The notes under the pieces are model-generated. The model was not told where the DNA came from and did not search any database. It saw nothing but the letters and a program-made list of their open reading frames with translations. From NCBI GenBank assembly GCA_020050695.1, contig JAGVKI010000180.1, forward strand, positions 1 through 5,962: DNA of 5,962 bases, in the 5' to 3' direction. Shown in pieces: positions 4,403-5,962 of the stretch (its first letter is position 1; each line of letters begins with the position of its first letter). Source of the stretch: Alphaproteobacteria bacterium. Its GTDB lineage: Bacteria > Pseudomonadota > Alphaproteobacteria > Rickettsiales > SXRF01. Position numbers and translations under genes: made by a program.

Positions 4403-5525
4403 GCGCAACCTCATTTTATTAACGCTGCTGCTGGCCATTGCTGGCGGCGCATATCTCGTGCTTGGTGGGGATGCGAAAGAAACCGCAACGGAGAATCACG
4501 CCCATGCAGATAAAGACGAGCATGGCCACGGCGATGAGCATAAGGATGACCATGCCGAAGGTGGCGATCACGGACACGGTGATAAGGATGAACACGCGCA
4601 TGGCGATGAACATGGTCACGATCATGCCGAAGCCAAGCCAGCTGCTGAGGAACATGGTGAAGCCGATGAGCATGGTCACGGGCATGGTGGCGAAGAAGGC
4701 GGTCATGCAGAGGAAAGTAAGATCAGCGACAATGCAGTGAAGAATCTCAATATCGAGATTCTGCAAGCTGGAAGTGCGATGGTGCAGGAAACTGTCAGCG
4801 TCAGTGGCCGCGTGACCCTGAACCAGAATACCACAGCACAGGTGAAGGCACGCTTCCCCGGTGTAATTCGTAGTGTGGTGAAAGAACCGGGTGAAGTGGT
4901 GAAAGCTGGCGATACGCTGGCCACGGTGGAGAGTAACGACAGTCTGCAAGTCTATGCGGTCAAGTCGCCCGTTTCTGGCAACATCATAACTCGCAATGCC
5001 AATGTAGGTGAATTGGCGGCGGATACGCCGCTGTTCGTGGTGGCGGATTTAAGCAAGTTATGGGTGGAATTATTCATTTTCTCCAAAGATGGCGAAAAGC
5101 TCAAAGCTGGCCAGAAGGTGCGTATCCAATGCCTTGATGACCCTATCAATACCGACACGACGATTGCGCTGGTATTACCTACCGCCGAAGCCTCTAGCCA
5201 GACGGTAGTGGCGCGTGCGGTGATTGAGAATACCGATAATCACTGGCGTTCGGGCATGAATATCCGTGCGTATGTGGTGCTGTCTGAAAAAGAAGCCCCG
5301 CTTGCGGTGAAAACCGAAGCCATTCAGCGCATGGAAGGCAACACCGTGGTGTTTGTGGCAGAGGATGCTGGCACATTCAAAGCGCAGCCCGTGGAAACAG
5401 GTATGGGCGATGCGACATGGACGGAAATTAAAAGCGGCCTGAGCGCAGGTCAACGCTATGTAGCTAAAAACAGCTTCGTGGTGAAAGCCGACATCGGGAA
5501 AGCCGGTGTGGAAGATACAGATTGA
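4395..5525 (+). CDS. czcB: Periplasmic adaptor (membrane fusion protein) of the heavy-metal RND pump, with His-rich N-terminus, 376 residues
   Basis: The adaptor links the inner-membrane pump to the outer-membrane channel. Residues 6-24 are a hydrophobic anchor or uncleaved signal (LILLTLLLAIAGGAYLVLGG). Residues 35-104 carry 18 histidines in an acidic linker, built partly on a 24-residue duplication. The barrel-sandwich (lipoyl-like) domain is split: RFPGVIRSVVKEPGEVVKAG at 153-172 and VKSPVSGNIITRNANVGELA at 189-208. Only about 10 residues join the halves, so the alpha-helical hairpin of classical CzcB/CusB is absent. A beta-barrel follows (LSKLWVELFIF to about residue 300), then a membrane-proximal domain (VKTEAIQRMEGNTVVFV to AGQRYVAKNSFVVKADI). 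AGGAGAG, 4 bases upstream, is a strong binding site, and the start lies within the end of czcC, indicating coupled translation. Histidines favour zinc, cobalt, cadmium or nickel as substrate, but that is inference. Confidence 0.92.
   Translation: MNKRNLILLTLLLAIAGGAYLVLGGDAKETATENHAHADKDEHGHGDEHKDDHAEGGDHGHGDKDEHAHGDEHGHDHAEAKPAAEEHGEADEHGHGHGGEEGGHAEESKISDNAVKNLNIEILQAGSAMVQETVSVSGRVTLNQNTTAQVKARFPGVIRSVVKEPGEVVKAGDTLATVESNDSLQVYAVKSPVSGNIITRNANVGELAADTPLFVVADLSKLWVELFIFSKDGEKLKAGQKVRIQCLDDPINTDTTIALVLPTAEASSQTVVARAVIENTDNHWRSGMNIRAYVVLSEKEAPLAVKTEAIQRMEGNTVVFVAEDAGTFKAQPVETGMGDATWTEIKSGLSAGQRYVAKNSFVVKADIGKAGVEDTD
4509..4631 (+). repeat. Duplication within the His-rich segment of czcB
   Basis: Codons 39-55 (DKDEHGHGDEHKDDHAE) and 63-79 (DKDEHAHGDEHGHDHAE) match at 14 of 17 residues with a 72-base offset (4509-4559 and 4581-4631). 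Silent and replacement differences show the duplication is not recent. A shorter third relative, DEHGHGHG, lies at residues 91-98. This looks like expansion of a metal-binding linker. Confidence 0.75.
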
Positions 5526-5542
5526 ACATTGGGAGATAAGTC

Positions 5543-5962
5543 ATGATTGAGCGTATTTTAGGATTCTCCCTGCATCACCGCTATTTGATTGCGCTACTCA
5601 CGGCAGCGGTCGCAGTGTTTGGGATTTACTCTCTTAAGAACCTGCCGATTGATGCTGTGCCTGACATCACTAATAATCAAGTGCAGATCAATACAATTGC
5701 GCCTGCTTTTTCTCCGATGGAAGTAGAAAAGCAGGTGACATTCCTAGTGGAAACTGCACTGGCAGGGATTCCTGGTCTTGAATATACCCGCTCGATTTCG
5801 CGCAACGGATTCTCTCAGGTAACTGCCGTATTCCACGATGACGTAGATATTTACTTCGCACGCGCTCAAGTGAATGAACGTATTGCAGAAGCGAAAGAGA
5901 GCCTGCCAGAAGGCGTTGACCCGAAGATGGGCGCAATCTCAACTGGCCTTGGCGAGATTTAC
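5543..5962 (+). CDS. czcA: Inner-membrane heavy-metal RND pump, N-terminal 140 residues (runs off the right edge)
   Basis: This is the proton-driven metal exporter of the HME-RND family, normally about 1,040 residues; only the first 140 are here and the frame stays open to the window end. It starts MIERILGFSLHHRYLIALLT. The first transmembrane helix covers about residues 14-31. The HME signature NLPIDAVPDITNNQVQINT follows, then SPMEVEKQVTF, ETALAGIPGLE, SRNGFSQVTAVF and DIYFARAQVNERI. These belong to the first porter subdomain and clearly separate it from drug-type RND pumps. ATG 5543 has GGGAG 7 bases upstream and follows the czcB stop by 17 bases, so the three genes form one operon. The residues that discriminate substrates (transmembrane helix 4 motif) lie outside the window, so a Cus-type pump for copper or silver cannot be excluded. 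Confidence 0.93.
   Translation, partial: MIERILGFSLHHRYLIALLTAAVAVFGIYSLKNLPIDAVPDITNNQVQINTIAPAFSPMEVEKQVTFLVETALAGIPGLEYTRSISRNGFSQVTAVFHDDVDIYFARAQVNERIAEAKESLPEGVDPKMGAISTGLGEIY

Noticed and set aside
4419..4949. Minus-strand 176-residue hydrophobic open frame inside czcB
   Set aside because: It is the antisense reading of the His-rich repeats, which gives Met- and Val-rich text; the sense frame is clearly the adaptor.

Overview
The window looks like an accessory region from an alphaproteobacterium. The clues are the style of the XRE-family regulator, the winged-helix hypothetical protein on the minus strand, and the three-gene heavy-metal efflux operon. I judge base composition by eye as mid-GC, with a distinctly AT-rich patch at about 2320-2650. 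The lineage is an inference and I cannot name a genus. No tRNA, rRNA, CRISPR array, transposase or integrase is visible.

Region 1 (1-825, minus strand) is a replication-type module like those of phages and plasmids. It holds the N-terminal part of a phage-replisome-organizer-like protein that leaves the window at base 1, preceded by a small helical protein of unknown function. Upstream of both is a gene-free stretch with a G-rich repeat array. Three copies of CCTTGGGTGGGGC alternate with three copies of GGGGGCTG, and the array could form a G-quadruplex.

Region 2 (about 837-1606, plus strand) has a promoter-like pair followed by roughly 200 nt of densely self-complementary sequence. I read this as a structured leader RNA with several hairpins, a long closing helix and mutually exclusive pairings. 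Its last stem buries the Shine-Dalgarno sequence of the GTG-started XRE regulator. That regulator overlaps a 58-residue single-span membrane protein by ATGA.

Region 3 (1514-2305, minus strand) is a conserved-type hypothetical protein with a C-terminal winged-helix-like domain. Its 3' end overlaps the membrane-protein gene convergently. An AT-rich divergent intergenic region (2306-2652) with inverted repeats separates it from the metal operon.

Region 4 (2653-5962, plus strand) is a Czc/Cus-type heavy-metal RND efflux operon. It encodes a small secreted protein with an HHCCCHH cluster, the outer-membrane channel CzcC, the periplasmic adaptor CzcB with a His-rich N-terminal segment, and the first 140 residues of the inner-membrane pump CzcA. 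Together the last three would export a divalent or monovalent metal cation across both membranes. The His/Cys-rich parts probably bind metal in the periplasm. No metal-responsive regulator is present in the window.

The least explained elements are the structured leader upstream of the XRE gene and the G-rich repeat array upstream of the replication-like genes.
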